Shown here: piece after piece, positions 13,301 to 28,300 of the stretch | Layout: every line of letters begins with the position of its first letter | Numbering within the stretch: position 1 is the first letter of the stretch | Assembly: GCA_903813345.2 (NCBI GenBank) | Contig: CAIIXF020000001.1 | Span: 22,651,915 to 22,715,914 of the forward strand | DNA length: 64,000 nucleotides | Source of the DNA: Owenia fusiformis | Lineage: Eukaryota; Annelida; Polychaeta; Sabellida; Oweniidae | Reading direction: 5' to 3' | Notes under the pieces: generated by a model | What the model was told of the DNA's origin: nothing | The model's input: the letters and a program-made list of their open reading frames with translations, nothing else | The model's database searches: none | Made by a program: the position numbers and the translations under genes

Positions 13301-16300
13301 AAAATTGAATCACTGAGGTTATCCTTATCGAACAGATGACTATTTCAGGAAAAGGAATAACATAGCATTTGAAGTCATTTTGACTCAATGGTTTTTTGTA
13401 AAAGATATTCATGAAACAAATCTTGTGGAGTTTAAAATGTCATATTTTTATTTTACTTAAGCCTTTATTATTTCACAGAGAAAAGTAAAATAAAAATAAG
13501 CAATCAAAAATTACAATTTTTTTGATTCCCAAAAATTCATTTAATTGGCTTTTGAGCAGAATTTGTATATGAAGAACACATTCTATATATCCATGAACTC
13601 TATTTGATTCAAGATGTTAATGTATGAATTATGCCAACGAGAGGGTTGTCCAGAAAAAGTTAGCCCCAGCTACAGAATGAATGAATGGTAATGACTGAGA
13701 ATTTAACCATACCTTACTGCCTCAGATCGAACTGGTATATCAAATGCCCTCACAATATTGATGAGAATTTTGACATCTGTAGACTGTAAATTCTGAGCAG
13801 TGACCTTCTTACGTTCTTTTCTGGTGGGTCTAAGGGGTCTCCTTGGTTCAGTAATCTTCACAAGACTTGGAATAATAGTTCTGAAATTATATGTAAAAAT
13901 ATAAAATTCGGACTACTAGCATAAACTCATCCTCCTAAGCAGGTGTCCAGAATCAGTACCTCCTTCTTTGCCCTTCTATAACCAATTTGGAAGCGCCCGA
14001 TAAAACGGAATCAAGTGATCTAATTATGCGCCGATGACGTATACATGATTGCTGTCGCAATGTTGTGACAGCGAATCAAATTGCAAGTTCTTAATGGGTG
14101 AAATGCCAACTGCTTATCGCAGGGTGTAAAAAGAAAGAAGTATTCTGGATTTTGAAGCCCTGTGATCGGAGGATGGCACAAACTAGGTGACAAGTATATT
14201 TTATACAGGAAGTAACTTTTAACAGAGTACATTTTTACCTACCGGTATGTGAAATTGGCCTTTAAGCATAGTAATATTGTAAAAGAAAAACAATATATTG
14301 ATTGAATTATGTTATGGTCCAATAAAAAATTTGGTTGTCCAAATGATGGTGAAATCAACATGGCTTTTGCAAGGAGCAAAAGCATAGACAGTGCAAGTAT
14401 ATACAATGACTTTAATACATCACCTATATTGAAGACCACCTCTATATACTCACCCAACATTAGAAACCACCTCTATATACTCACCTTCGATTATGTACTA
14501 CATTAGAGACTTCCTCTATACACTCAACCTACATTAGAGACCACCTCTTTATACTCACCCTACATTAGAGACCACTCTATACATTCACCCAACATTATAT
14601 ACATTATGGAGTCCCTCTATCACCCTACATTAAAGACTTCATCTATACACTCACCCTACATTAGAGACCACCTCTATATACTCAAACTACATTAGAGACT
14701 ACACTATGGAGTCCCTCTATCACCCTACATTAGAGACTTCCTCTATACACTCACCCTACATTTGGGACTGCCTCCTCAATGACCATATCAGCGAGAGTTT
14801 TCTGATGTGAGGCTGCCCTGAACCTCTGGATGACATTCTCCCGTACCCTCTGCATAAACCTCATCACGGAGTCCCTGTGCTCCTCCAGAGCATCTCCCTG
14901 CTTGATTTTCTCCTCTTCTTTTTTCTTCTTCTCGTACTCCTTCAATAGAATAAATAGAATATTACAGCCCAAAAATAAATAAATATCTCAAAATGCTTGT
15001 TAAAAATAATTATTTCCTTAGAAAGCAGTGGTGTGAAACAGTCCTATACTTCTGTAAGTCTATCTTTGATAGTTAATCATTGATGAGGTAGCTAGGTATA
15101 GTCTTGTATCAAAGCTATATAATATCAAGGTTCTATATATTGTAACAACATACTTGTATTATCATCCTTGTGGTGTGACCATATAAACCTGGCATATAAG
15201 CCCAAAAAAATGAAATACCCAAAAATGTAACCTTACATTGGGGTACCCAGGATCTAAAAACTGGTGAGGCATCTAAAAACTGGTGAGGCAAGCTTAGATA
15301 TGTGAAGCAATGTTACAGAAGAAAATAAAATATGATCACTACGCTCCATTTTCATATTTCTAATTGAACTGAAAAAAGATATTTGGAATAATATTTTTCT
15401 GTAAAATGTTTGCCTCACAATTCTAATGTCTGACTACATCTATGCCTTACATTGAATATCTCTGGTGGAACCTCTGCTTCTACACAAGGTATCATCTTGT
15501 AATTCCTGAACTCTGCAATCTCCATCTCCCTGTATTCAAGCAGTTTGTAGCGTAATGACTGATTGATGTCTTCATCTGAGCAGAAGTTGAACTCTTCTTG
15601 GAGATGTTCTATTCTGAAGTGATTTGGCACCCTCCTTGCAGTGGCGTCTTCATTTGAACCCTGTGAAGAGTATGAGTAGGTAAAGTCAAGCAATTAGTTG
15701 TGAGTACTTTTAATTCAACTTTGATATGTTGACGTTTTGTAGTTATACATGTGCATTATTAAAAAGAAATCTAATGCTGAATCCATAGGAGTTAATAATT
15801 ACTGAGTATCAATTGTACTTTATGGAAGGAAGTAAGTTATGGTTGTTGTAGAATATTTTTTCTGTTATACACATGGTATATATGAGGGGTGATCAATAAG
15901 TAATGGACGCTTTTTTACATAGATACTTTTTATAGACCAATCTCTTTAATTTTTTCACCAGTGATACATCATTCAATTTTCTGAAGATTTGGAGACAAAA
16001 CATGAAATATATTTTGATATATCTTTATTTCTGTGAAGGATGTATGGGTACCCCGGGACCGACATAACGTCACACATTCTGAAGCTATTTAGCTCATTTA
16101 ATGTGCAATGCAGTTTAATGCCGGTTGAACAAAACGAACCATGATGGTTATGAATTACACCATTTCGATACGCCATAATTGATTATGAATATTGTGCCTT
16201 CACTTTGTGGCATTCATGCCACATTCATTCTTCAAGGCCCTGTACATGGGTTCCATTAAGTGCTACACACTTCCTCATTATCCCCTTACTCAAGATTGAA

Positions 16301-19300
16301 AGACATGGCCGATTCCATTCTCTGACATGGTAGCAAACTGCAGTTGCACAGCTTGTTTAATTTCATCGATGTCATTTAATCCATTTTTCTATAGAAAAAG
16401 TAGTATAGAAATAAAAGTCATGTGTGGCCAGATCTGGACTAAAGGGTGCATGCGCCAAGGGCTTCATGTTCAGGTCCAGGGATATTGTATCCTGGACATT
16501 TTGAGATATTTGGGCAGGGGCATTGTCCACATGGAGGAGGGTGTTACCTCCTCTCACTAACCTCTTCTTCCACACTGCATTCTCAAATCAACCTGCAAAC
16601 CCTGACTATACAACACTTTAACCTTACAATTCTTATCTTTCTTGATTACTACAGGCAGCATGATATTCAAACAACACAACGCTTGTGGCATATCAAAAAG
16701 TTCAGACTGATATGCCAAATTGGCATTACTTCAGAATATGTGACGTAAATGTCGGTCCCGGGGTACCTGTACCCCCTTCACGGAAATATATCAACATGCA
16801 TTACATATTTTGTCTCCAAATCTTCAGAGTTGATAGATAATTGAATGATGTATCACTGGTGAAAAAATCAATGAGATTGGTCCATAAAAAGCATCCGTGT
16901 AAAAAAGCGTCCATTACTTATTGATCACCCCTCGTAGGAGCTGTGTATTTGAAAACAAACAAAAGCAAACCTCAGTCTAGTCCTATAAACCAATTGTTAT
17001 AGTGAACTATAATAGCATAGGGAACAAGGCATTAACACGACAAAATGTCACCAGAAATGTTACAGATACCAAACCCAAATTGTTACAGATGCCAAACACT
17101 GTGCAGAAAAAAGTTTGAGACTGTAACAATACGTCACTTCAAGTGGTTGTGACATAATTCGCAAATTATATTTTAGGAAGACCTACCTTCAGCAAGTACA
17201 TGAGATCAGCATTAGATGGATCATTTGGGTCAAGACGTGACTTCTGAATCCAATCAGATAGTTTGTCTAAGTCTGTCATACCAGTAGCTCCAATTGCTGC
17301 TACAGCATCCATTTGTTTCATAGCACTGCAAGGTTGAAATAAGCTCAGACTTACAAGTGGTCTTATGGAGAGAGGGTCCTTGAATGACCCATTATGGCTA
17401 TGTTTTGAGGGACCTTATACATTATGGTTCTTAATTGAACCATTATGGCTACATCACATGTTTTGAGGGTCCTTATACATCCAGAGCGATCTCCTAGTTA
17501 CATCCTTCTTAAATGACATCAATCAGACACATTTATGAGATATCTCATAGGACGTAACATCGTCAAGTCATATGCTTACTTGTATATATTGTTGACTTGT
17601 ACGTTATTTAATTGTATATATTCTTGACTTGTGTGTTACTTGTTGTTACATGTAATTTGTTGACTTGTATGTTACGATGTGGCTCCAAGGGGTTCCCTAT
17701 ATCATATAATGTTACTTACTTGTGTATATTGTTGACTTGTATGTTACTAGGTGGCACCATGGGATTCCCTGTATCATCTACTGCCCAAGCTACACTAGTG
17801 GCAAGTTCCCCTGTAGTGTTGTAGCTCTGGATATTACTTACTTGTATATATTGTTGACTTGTATGTTACTAGGTGGCACCATGGGATTCCCTGTATCATC
17901 TACTGCCCAAGCTACACTAGTGGCAAGTTCCCCTGTAGTGTTGTAGCTCTGGATATTACTTACTTGTATATATTGTTGACTTGTATGTTACTAGGTGGCA
18001 CCATGGGGTTTCCTGTATCATCTACTGCCCAAGCTACACTAGTGGCAAGTTCCCCTGTAGTGTTGTAGCTCTGGATGTTACTTACTTGTATATATTGTTG
18101 ACTTGTATGTTACTAGGTGGCACCATGGGATTCCCTGTATCATCTACTGCCCAAGCTACACTAGTGGCAAGTTCCCCTGTAGTGTTGTAGCTCTAAATAT
18201 TACTTACTTGTATATATTGTTGACTTGTATGTTACTAGGTGGCACCATGGGATTCCCTGTATCATCTACTGCCCAAGCTACACTAGTGGCAAGTTCCCCT
18301 GTAGTGTTGTAGCTCTGGATGTTACTTACTTGTATATATTGTTGACTTGTATGTTACTAGGTGGCACCATGGGGTTCCCTGTATCATCTACTGCCCAAGC
18401 TACACTAGTGGCAAGTTCCCCTGTAGTGTTGTAACTCTGTATATTACTTACTTGTATATATTGTTGACTTGTATGTTACTGGGTGGCACCATGGGGTTCC
18501 CTGTATCATCTACTGCCCAAGCTACACTAGTGGCAAGTTCCCCTGTAGTGTTGTAGCTCTGGATGTTGCTGCCATCTGCCTCAAGGCTCAGGTACACACC
18601 TAAAATAAAATTCAAATTAGTGTCTCATAACTTGATATGTTTTTAGGTAAAATAGGAATTAAATCATATCCAGAAAAGGATGTAACACAAGTGCCAGCAC
18701 AAAAGTTAGCAAATTTGCATTTTGGGAAGTTGATTTATTCAGTATTGTAAAAAGGCACAAAGAAGCTAATAAGTATAAGAATAGCATGGCAATTTTTACT
18801 CCATTCAGTTTTGTTCTGAAATCATCATGATGCAACCCAATCGACAAAGCATCAACATTCAAAATATCACCACCTGCCATTTGTTACAGATGCCAAACGA
18901 GTCAAAGACTATAACAATATGTCACCACTTCTGGTAGGGACATAGACATAACAATATTTGATGTCAAACAAATAAACAAAACATTGAGCAAACAGGCAGA
19001 CTCCTAAAAGAACAGCCAGCATTATTACATATATACCATCAACCAATGTGGCCATATAAACTCACCACTACCAACACCCTCGTGGCTATGTTGAACTCTT
19101 TGGTCAGTACTGAACTCTATCTCTTCAAGCTGAGCTGTTTCTGTTGTAACAGTCCCTTCAGGTATTGGCACAAACAACTCAGCTATCATATGTGAAGTTA
19201 TACCTCGGCTCTCAAATATCTGAAAATACAAAAATTGGAGAAGTATTGTTTAATGTTGCATTCATAGTGGGTATGCTAATGTATATATTAGAAATGTGAA

Positions 19301-22300
19301 TGAAATACTTGCAGAGCTTTCATTGTGACGACAATTAGCAGAAGTACATAGGGCCAAGATTATATTTTTAGTAGATCCTTATTTCCCCTTTCCAATGGTA
19401 TATTGAATCCCTGAGGCAAATATCTTGTCTGCTCTAAAGCCACTTATGGGAGATCTAAATCTGAATAACATTTCCTCTTGTAAAATTTCACTTCATTATC
19501 TCATTGTAGCTTCTTTCAAAACAATCCACTGGATTAACAGATTTTAACTTCAATATGGTTCCCATGATAATATCCATACATAGTAGAGACTTCAATCATG
19601 ACATCATATAACAATTCTTGGAATATGGTACATTATGACCTGTGATATTCATTTTGGCATATCTTGCCTTTTAAACAACTAAACGAGCACTCGGTGACTG
19701 AGCCTTTGGATCTTGTTATTGTGTCTTGTGTCCAACAACTATGCGCATCAAACAATGGAAGCTCAGTGTAATAAAAGTAAAACGAGGCACATGACGTGAA
19801 TGAGATCACACCATCAAAAACCTTCAAAATGGCTGCCAGAAAACAATGGTGTGATAAAAAGATATATATCTACTTGGGATAACAATTGAGGCCAAGTTGA
19901 CATTTTCAGAGGCCTCGACTATGGGTAGGAGAAAGCTGCATTTTTTGTTAATTTGAATTAATTTCAGAATAAAAAATGATTCAATGCGAAAACTACACAC
20001 GAGTGTATAACAACATAAGGGACTCTAAAGACTATTTTAGATGACAATAAATTGATCAAGATTAATGACACATTCCAACATGCAATCTAATCAATTTAAC
20101 TCTTTCATCTAAGTGGAAAAATATTATTTTTTCATTATATCCTAATTCAATTTCAAATAATGACATTCAAATTGTTTCCTATGAATAATTCAGATGGAAA
20201 CAATCAATCAACAACAAATCCTCTACAAAAGGTACCCATTTTACCGGTACTTTAAGCATAGAGACTGAAAGCTACATTTTTCCGAAATTAGCCATTGGCC
20301 CTGCAAACAGCTATGATAACTACACCTCAATATACTATTATCTATAGTAATGTACAACTTATAACATTTGATGGATGCTGAGGATATATCACAATGATAT
20401 TTGAAAGACAAAAGCATTAAATACTTCACAGAAATATCCAGAGAGCTCTAAGTGATTCGATGGATTATATAGCAATATATTCTTCTCTTTAAATCCATTG
20501 GGAATGTAGCCACAAATCATACAAACTGAGGGTATATTGACTTTGACCCATTGACCAGTCAGGCTAAAATATGGCATAGATTTGAATAATCAGTATTATG
20601 GTATATAGATTATGGGGCCACGTGATCTAGGATTGGCTGTGAATGGGGGATGATCATTATGAAGCACTCTGTATAGTAAGAGTTTAATGCATACAAGTTC
20701 ATTGAATTGAAGATACATGAGCTCAAACAGAGCAAGCTGTTAAAGGAGACCACATATGCAAGTGTAGGAGACAGAACTATCATCAGAACTAATATAATTC
20801 ACAATGAATTCTACAACGAATGGAAACACTAGTTCAGTCTTAACTGATGTTTTAACGAATACAACAGATTTAGATCCTTTGTTGAACGATACAGAACATG
20901 ATGGCAACATTGACATTTACTGCAGATATGGTTATATTTTGAAAGAGTATTTGGACGGATATTCTAATTTTATAACAATATTATACATCATTTCATGCAT
21001 TATGACACTGCTTGGAATGGCTGGGAATATCTTATCAATCGTTGTGATGTCAAAATATGCTAAGAAAACATCTAGGATTATTTTGCTACAAACACTCGCT
21101 GCAGTTGACTCTATTGTATTAATATCTATGAATGTAGTTGTCACACTATCTGGTTTTTCACAGTTTTCTGACAGTGTTCCAGTACATGCAAAATGGCCCC
21201 ATGATTTCCTCAATGTCGTACCATACATTTTCGTATTGGGACCAATTTCGGTCACGCTCTCAGAGTGGATGATAGTTCTCGTAACGGTGGACCGATACAT
21301 CCACATATGTAAACCTCTATTGGCAAAATCATTGATGACTTTGAAAAAGGCGAAAGTGTTTATTATAATTACAGTGGTCTGTGCTGTCATATACAATATT
21401 CCAGTATGGATCGACGGCTCATACCCACCTAAAGTAGCGGAAACATATTGTGGACTATATGCATATTTAAGATCTAGATTTCAGGATGTTAAACTCTTTA
21501 ATATAATTTACTATTGCATAGGCAATGCAGTCTTCCGATATACAGGACCATGGGTTACAGTATTGGTGCTGAACATTAAGATGATAAAAGCCTTTAGAAA
21601 AAACCAAGACACTGCCAATTCAAATAAACAACAAAAAGAAGATAAAAAATTCACAATTCAACTTATAGTGATCATATTCTACTTTGTTTTTGTATCAATT
21701 TTGTTCAATGTGGGCATTATTATACACACAATCTATCTATACACAGAATTTAATATAACGAAATGGAAAGAAGTTAAACGTTTTGTACTGGCCACTGCAA
21801 ATGTTTTTCTTGCCAGCAATTCTGCCATAAACTTTTTAGTATACTTTTTGATAGGGAAAACATTTAGAAACAAACTCGTGCAAACCTTAAAATGTTGCTA
21901 GACTTTTAAAATAAAAGTCAATTTTCAAGCAATTAAGAGGAATAATAACATTCGCTGTTAAACATACAAACATATAATTTACTGTGCACACAGAACTTTG
22001 TTTCCAAATGTACATTGAAAATGCAGCTCCTTGAATGATAATTCCAAATAGGAGGTTGTAAGGTCACCCATGGCATATGTCATATTTCTCAATGAGTACA
22101 TTAAGATGCTTCAAACAATAGAAGGGATTTCTGGATTTCTGTAGCTCAGTGGTAGAGCACTTGCCCGGAAAGCGAGGGAGTGTGGGTTCAATTCCCACTG
22201 GGGTGGACTGACTTTTTCACAACAGCCCTTAGCACAGGATTTCATTCTGTGTTTTCATTAACTTGCCAAATGCTTCTGTATTTCACAATACAGATAAACC

Positions 22301-25300
22301 TTTTTTATATGCAAATGAACTTGATATGCTATGGCAGCATAATATAAAGCAAGATGGATAAACGGTTGAAACATATTATGATGGGAACATTCCAAGATAT
22401 CTAAAACATATAATACAGGGGTTTCACTAGAATTTCTCACAACAGGCTAAATCAATGGAAACAACAGTAAAAAAACAGGCAAAATTAATAGAAATTATAA
22501 ATTAAACATGGAAACGTTGAAACATTGTTGCTAACAAAACCCCTGTAATATATGAGGTACATTAACCTGGGCAACTAAAAGATATGTTATTAGTCTAGGT
22601 TTTGGATATGTATGGTTAGCCCTATGAGTTGGAAATGAAAATCTATTTTATCAAATTTTATACAATGATTGAGTAATTGTGAATATCAGAACTGGTTAAC
22701 CTGCTCAAAATTCAACAAAGCTCCAACATTATTTATAAAACCAAGTTAGAGTGAAATATATTTATCTTGTATTATCTTATCTTGTATATAGCTCAAACAC
22801 TTTCAAGCTATTACTTTGTAAATACTGCTTTACATGTTTATATGTTAATTGTATATGGTTTCGATTTGGGCCATAATTTGTTTTATTTCATCATGTTGTA
22901 ATTCAATGCAATTGCAAAAGTTAAATAAGAAGGCATTACATTTTGAAGGTCATTGAACACTACATACCTTGCATTTGGTGTTCATGAACAACCCATTTGG
23001 CTTATTAGTAATGATTGTGTTATTTGTTTTTATGTGTCTGTTCCTTATGAATGGTTTATCGGATCACCGTTAGATGTTAATAAGGTACTTTCAAAAATAT
23101 AATTAACAATACAATTAGACAGAGTATCTTATGCATTTCTAGGGGTTAGGTATAGTAGAGTGTTGAAGGTCAAACCTCAAGTAACAAGTTAGATTTGAAC
23201 TTCTGAGAACTTGTAGATGATTTTGAATTAATATTTGGTCATTAAAGCAAGTTCAAAAAAGACCTTTAGTGACCTTCAATATGTTGCCAACATCACTGTG
23301 ATCTAGTTTGATAACCTTGACCTCTGACCTTGAAAAGTTTACCTTTTCAGATCTCAGTAGGTATGTTGTGATAAAGCTGACTTTTTGGATCCCAAAAAAT
23401 CAATTTTAGACTCTTCGAAGGTGACTGAAGGTCAACCAAAGGTCAAATGTCAAAATCAGGTCAATTCTGGACTTCTGAGAACTTATAGATGATTGTTTAA
23501 AAATGGTCAATTAGCCATTGAAACAGATATTGGCAGAAATGTGCTGGATTTCACAACATGTTTATACATATTGGCAGTAAATATTTAAAGTCAGTCAAAA
23601 CAGTATTTGTTATGTTATTGGAAGTTGTAAGAATCTGTTACAGATGCAGACCACCGAACAACATCAGCAAAAGTTCTGGAGACAATATGTCACCACATAA
23701 TAAGAGGGACACATCCCTGAACTTTTTAGCATTATATGTTCACTCGGGATTTTAAAATAACAAAGGGCCTGAACAGAGGGATGTGTATTTCTGGCAATAG
23801 GGTTAGATGTATTTTGTGGGTAATGGTGCTTGGGCAAAATGAAAAATGATCCAAAATAACATTAACAGAAAGTAATTTTAATGTTTAATCAGACTTGGCT
23901 GACAAAAACTAAAAATTAAAAATATTTCAATTGATAAATCTGAAAGTCTAATAATGAGTGTTTTGGTAAGATCATATAATAAATATTTGTCTAGGCCTAC
24001 AGGAATGTTGCCCAAGTTGAGACTTAGACTCAACCAGTGTCATCTATAGTTGTGGTCAGCCTAACAACCCACTAGCATTAAAACAAGTTGGTGCAGCACC
24101 CAACTGAGATTTTAAAATAAGCCTTGCACCCACCTGAAAATCCATTTGTACCCACTTGAAAATGAGAAATATCATGAAAAATTGGCATATTTTGACCAAT
24201 TTTGGTCTGAATTGTGAAAATCAGAATTTTGCACCCACTTGAGAAAAAATCCTGTGGAGATCACTGCAATTATTGTACTTACCTGTATCTTGATAGACTC
24301 TGGCCATTGCACAATCAGAATGTTGAAGATCTGAGCAAAGTTCACTTTAAATTCTTGGCCTAGAGGTCTACAATGATGAAACACATCAAATGATATAATA
24401 AGAAAAGAATGCTAGCCTGTAAAGTAAAAAAAAACTCTCAATGATATGATGAAATGATCAAGGAGAATTTAGAAGTGCAAGAGCAAAACCATTTGCATAA
24501 GATTGACTTAAAACTGACTGCTTATTTTGTTGATCTGAAACAAACAATTTTTTGGCTTCTATTTTCTGAAATAGCAACGAAATTCTTGTTCAATTACAAC
24601 AGAGTAAATAAAAATGTATGTGGAATGTGGAATACTGGAAAATGTGAATATCATACACATGAAAGAACAGTAAACCCATTATCATAACAAGAGGACAATT
24701 GAGTCATTACCACTGATCAGTTTCAAGCGAAGTTTCACGCACGATATGTGAACAAATTATCAAATTCCATAGTTCCCATGTCATATGAGCCTCAGTCTGG
24801 TTCAAATATCAAAGCATTACCTTAACTATAAAGTAGTTTAATTCAACAAAAATTAAAAATATCAAAATTGAAAATTACCATCTGCCATCTTAGATGCAAA
24901 GGTTATGGCCATTACCTTCGCTTGATACTGACCAGTGATAATGATTGTTTGTGCATATTTGTGATTTACATTTCCATATTACCTAAACAACATATTTGAA
25001 TTTATGTTGACACTTACTTTACAGTTGTCCTTGAGACTTCTTTGTTATTGAATAGCACCTTGACGAACACCTTACTTCTATCAACCTCATCTCTCCTAGC
25101 TTGTTCTCCCCTAGAGGTAATAATACATATTGTAAGTACATCAATATGAATATTCAACTGTGATTGGTCAAGAAAAGGGCAATAATTCTGATTATTGATC
25201 ATTCACTGTCAAAACTAGAAAACCTGAGAATTCCAAAGTTATAGTTACAAATCCTAATGAAGGAAATATAGTTTCTCTTATTAAAAAGTTTTGGGCTATT

Positions 25301-28300
25301 TTCAAGATTCTTTAATATATTTTGAATATCTCGCAGGGAGCTGGGAAAGTGGTTCTTACCTTGGACATTGAGTCTTGGGAGTGATTGTAGCACCATATGA
25401 CAATTCAGGATGCAGCTTGTGCTCACCTAAAAGTATATATGACCATATAGATTTTTATAGTTTTAAAGAATCTCCTATAGTAAAACTTGATCTGCATACA
25501 GATGAATTAATAACTAAACATTCCATTGGCTAAAAATTTGGTACAATGTCTAACTGGTGAGATGTAACAAACACACTTATGACACACTGAACTATATTTT
25601 GGTCTAACTAAAACTACACACTGATGATACTTTCATTTATCAGATGTGAAACTTAAAATACATTCTGGTAAAACACACTGGTGAAACTTAAACTTCATAC
25701 TGGCAAAACTTAAACTATACACACTGATTAAAATTGAACTACACAGGTGAAATTCAAACTACACACTGGTGAAAATTAAACTACACAAGCTAAAAAATGG
25801 GTTAATTCAAATAACACTGGCGAAAACTAACTACACACTGGAGAAAATCAAAGTACCCATTGATGAAAATTAAACTATCCACTAGTGAAAATAGAACAAC
25901 ACAGGTGAAATTCAAACTACACACTGGTGAAAACTAGCTTCACATAAGTGAAATAACTACATATGATGTAATCTACCTGGCCTCCTACGTATCTGAAGAG
26001 CCTTCTCCTTCACCTTGGCTCTACAGGACTCAGCATCAAACTTTGCTGGAGCCTCTGGCTTTGGCAAGTCTTCCTCATCAAGCAGCTTTTCATCTGCTTG
26101 TCTCTGTTGCTGGAACATATCACAAATACCACATATAGTATAGACTATAAAGTACCTTGAAATAGTTTTTGCAATATGAACTTAATTACTATTGTCTAGA
26201 GTCAAAGAGCCTATCCTTTTTAATGGTGGGCTAGTGGTTAAATATTACACACAGAATTAAGATGGAAACTTACATAGAGAACTTTGTCATATAGTCAAAG
26301 TGTTTTAGGTGCAACCAGTGCAATCACATAGACCTTTAAACATGCCTCACCATGCAAGTTAAATATGTTGAAGGGTTATATATTGAAACTATTATGTCAA
26401 ACTCACCTCGTTTTCCGCATTTTCTTCTGCATCCTCATTTTCCTCGTCACCTCTCTTATTCAGTAACTTTCTTCTTCGAAGAGCTGCTTTCTGAAATAAT
26501 TGAAAAAGAATGAGAAAAATAAAGGAAAATAACACATAAAGCCCCAGTCACATTTGCTCTATGACGGCCAAAGCAGAATGAATATAGAAAATCTACAGCG
26601 TACTGCTTATCCCTATATTTTAGGAGTATTTCAAAAGAATGAAAGATTGATATCAGAAAATTAACTGTTTTTGAACAGCAAGGGAGAGGGGGTCATTAGT
26701 CAGCTTTCCCATATCATTCCTAGGAATTTTAGTAGTGAATGCTTTTTGCGTTCAGTGCACCTCCAATAGGAAATTTCTTCAATTATTTAAATTATACTGA
26801 AAAAAGAACTTTTTAAAGCCTATCTATGTCAATCCAAGTAACAAATACAAACATTTTGTCAATAGGGCCAGTCTGGTCTAGTTCGAAAAGACTGATATAC
26901 AGGGTGTGCCAAAAAATTTTGCAACTTTTTTAAAAGGCTAGAAAAGTATCATAACATTAACATTCTCTATTTGGTCAACTGGCAAAGTTGTATACTGATA
27001 ATGAAAACCATATTTTTTTCCAAATTTTTTCAAAAGTAGTGGTCAACAGTACCTAGTAGCAGTTAACAGTACTTAGTAGCAGTCAACAGTACATATTGTT
27101 CCCTTTTAATTAACCAATCAGAATTGAGTATTTCAGCTGAGGTACTAACAATTCTGGTTGTATCATTCAAGTAATATTGCAGTAATCCCATTAAACTGAA
27201 CACAATATGCTTGACATTTTAAATAAATGTTGATGATGTTTTTACAGCTCTTTGAAAACTGAGCAGTGAAAAAATTAAGCAATGAATGTTGAATCACCAA
27301 GGTTCCAGACCATTATTAAATGCCACTTCACCTTTCTAGCTTGATACTAAGTGAGCCCTAGAGGCCTACACCATAAATATTTAAAATGTTTTAACAACAT
27401 TTATAGTCAGTTATGATAAAGTATGGTGATATTTTGTTTTCAGACAGAGAATAATATCCATCAAGGAAATAGGAGCTCTTTACTATAATCATCCAAATTA
27501 CTCTTATCTGTATGAGACCCTATGAATAAAATGTCATGTCTGTCATATTGTTCCATTTTAGAAAGGAAACGATAATAGATTGGATTGAAACTTGAGATAA
27601 TATTTTTGTCAAAAATGTATGCATCTACAAAATGTTAATAATTGTTTATGAGTCTTGGCTCTAGTAGAATGGGATTAAAATCATATCATGAGTAAATCAT
27701 AGGATGTTCTTTTTATTCCATAGTTAAAGTCATCATCAGAATCGTCGGAAATTAAGTGATTTAATTCGAATTTTCCAAACGATCTGGTGATGTTGACACT
27801 TAGCCTCATTTTGAGTCTGAAGTAGCAAAAATCAATAATTCATAGCATACGGTGCCATATGTCATGGCTCAAACACCATATGCTATGGTTAAGTGAAAAG
27901 TCAAAAATATCATATTTTACCACACTACAAAACCAAGGCTTGCTTGATTACCAAGGCTTGCTCTAGCTACTCCTTCGAATTGTATTGTAAAGGCCTCTCT
28001 AGGAATCATCAATTTTGAGTTTTAATACTCATAAAAATGAATTAAATCATACTTGCAAATTAACTATGAAAAACCCATACAGATCTGAAAACTATTGAAA
28101 CTTGGTTGAGTAAGAATACTAAAAATAGAAAACAAAATTAAATAGTTAACATACTGTATTTAATAATTAAATTAGTTTTCATCAAACTTAATTTTGTTTC
28201 TGGGAGAAAATCAATACAGCTGATGAAATCAAGCTAAAAATAACTTTGCAAATCTATGAGTTTTGATTGACAGGTCTATTTTTGCACTTTCCATATTTGG

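Noticed and set aside
17612-18556. Series of near-identical plus-strand open frames of about 69 codons
   Set aside because: By-products of the 122-bp tandem unit read on the strand opposite to CC2D2A exon 25.
20932-21396. 154-codon minus-strand open frame
   Set aside because: Lies entirely under the GPCR coding sequence on the other strand; no recognisable domain.
22134-22216. Functional tRNA-Ser(GGA)
   Set aside because: Acceptor stem does not pair, U33 is C, and the long variable arm is missing.
26900-26960. Complete mariner/Tc1 element
   Set aside because: Only one terminus-like sequence (ACAGGGTGTGCC) was found; no matching inverted end and no transposase.
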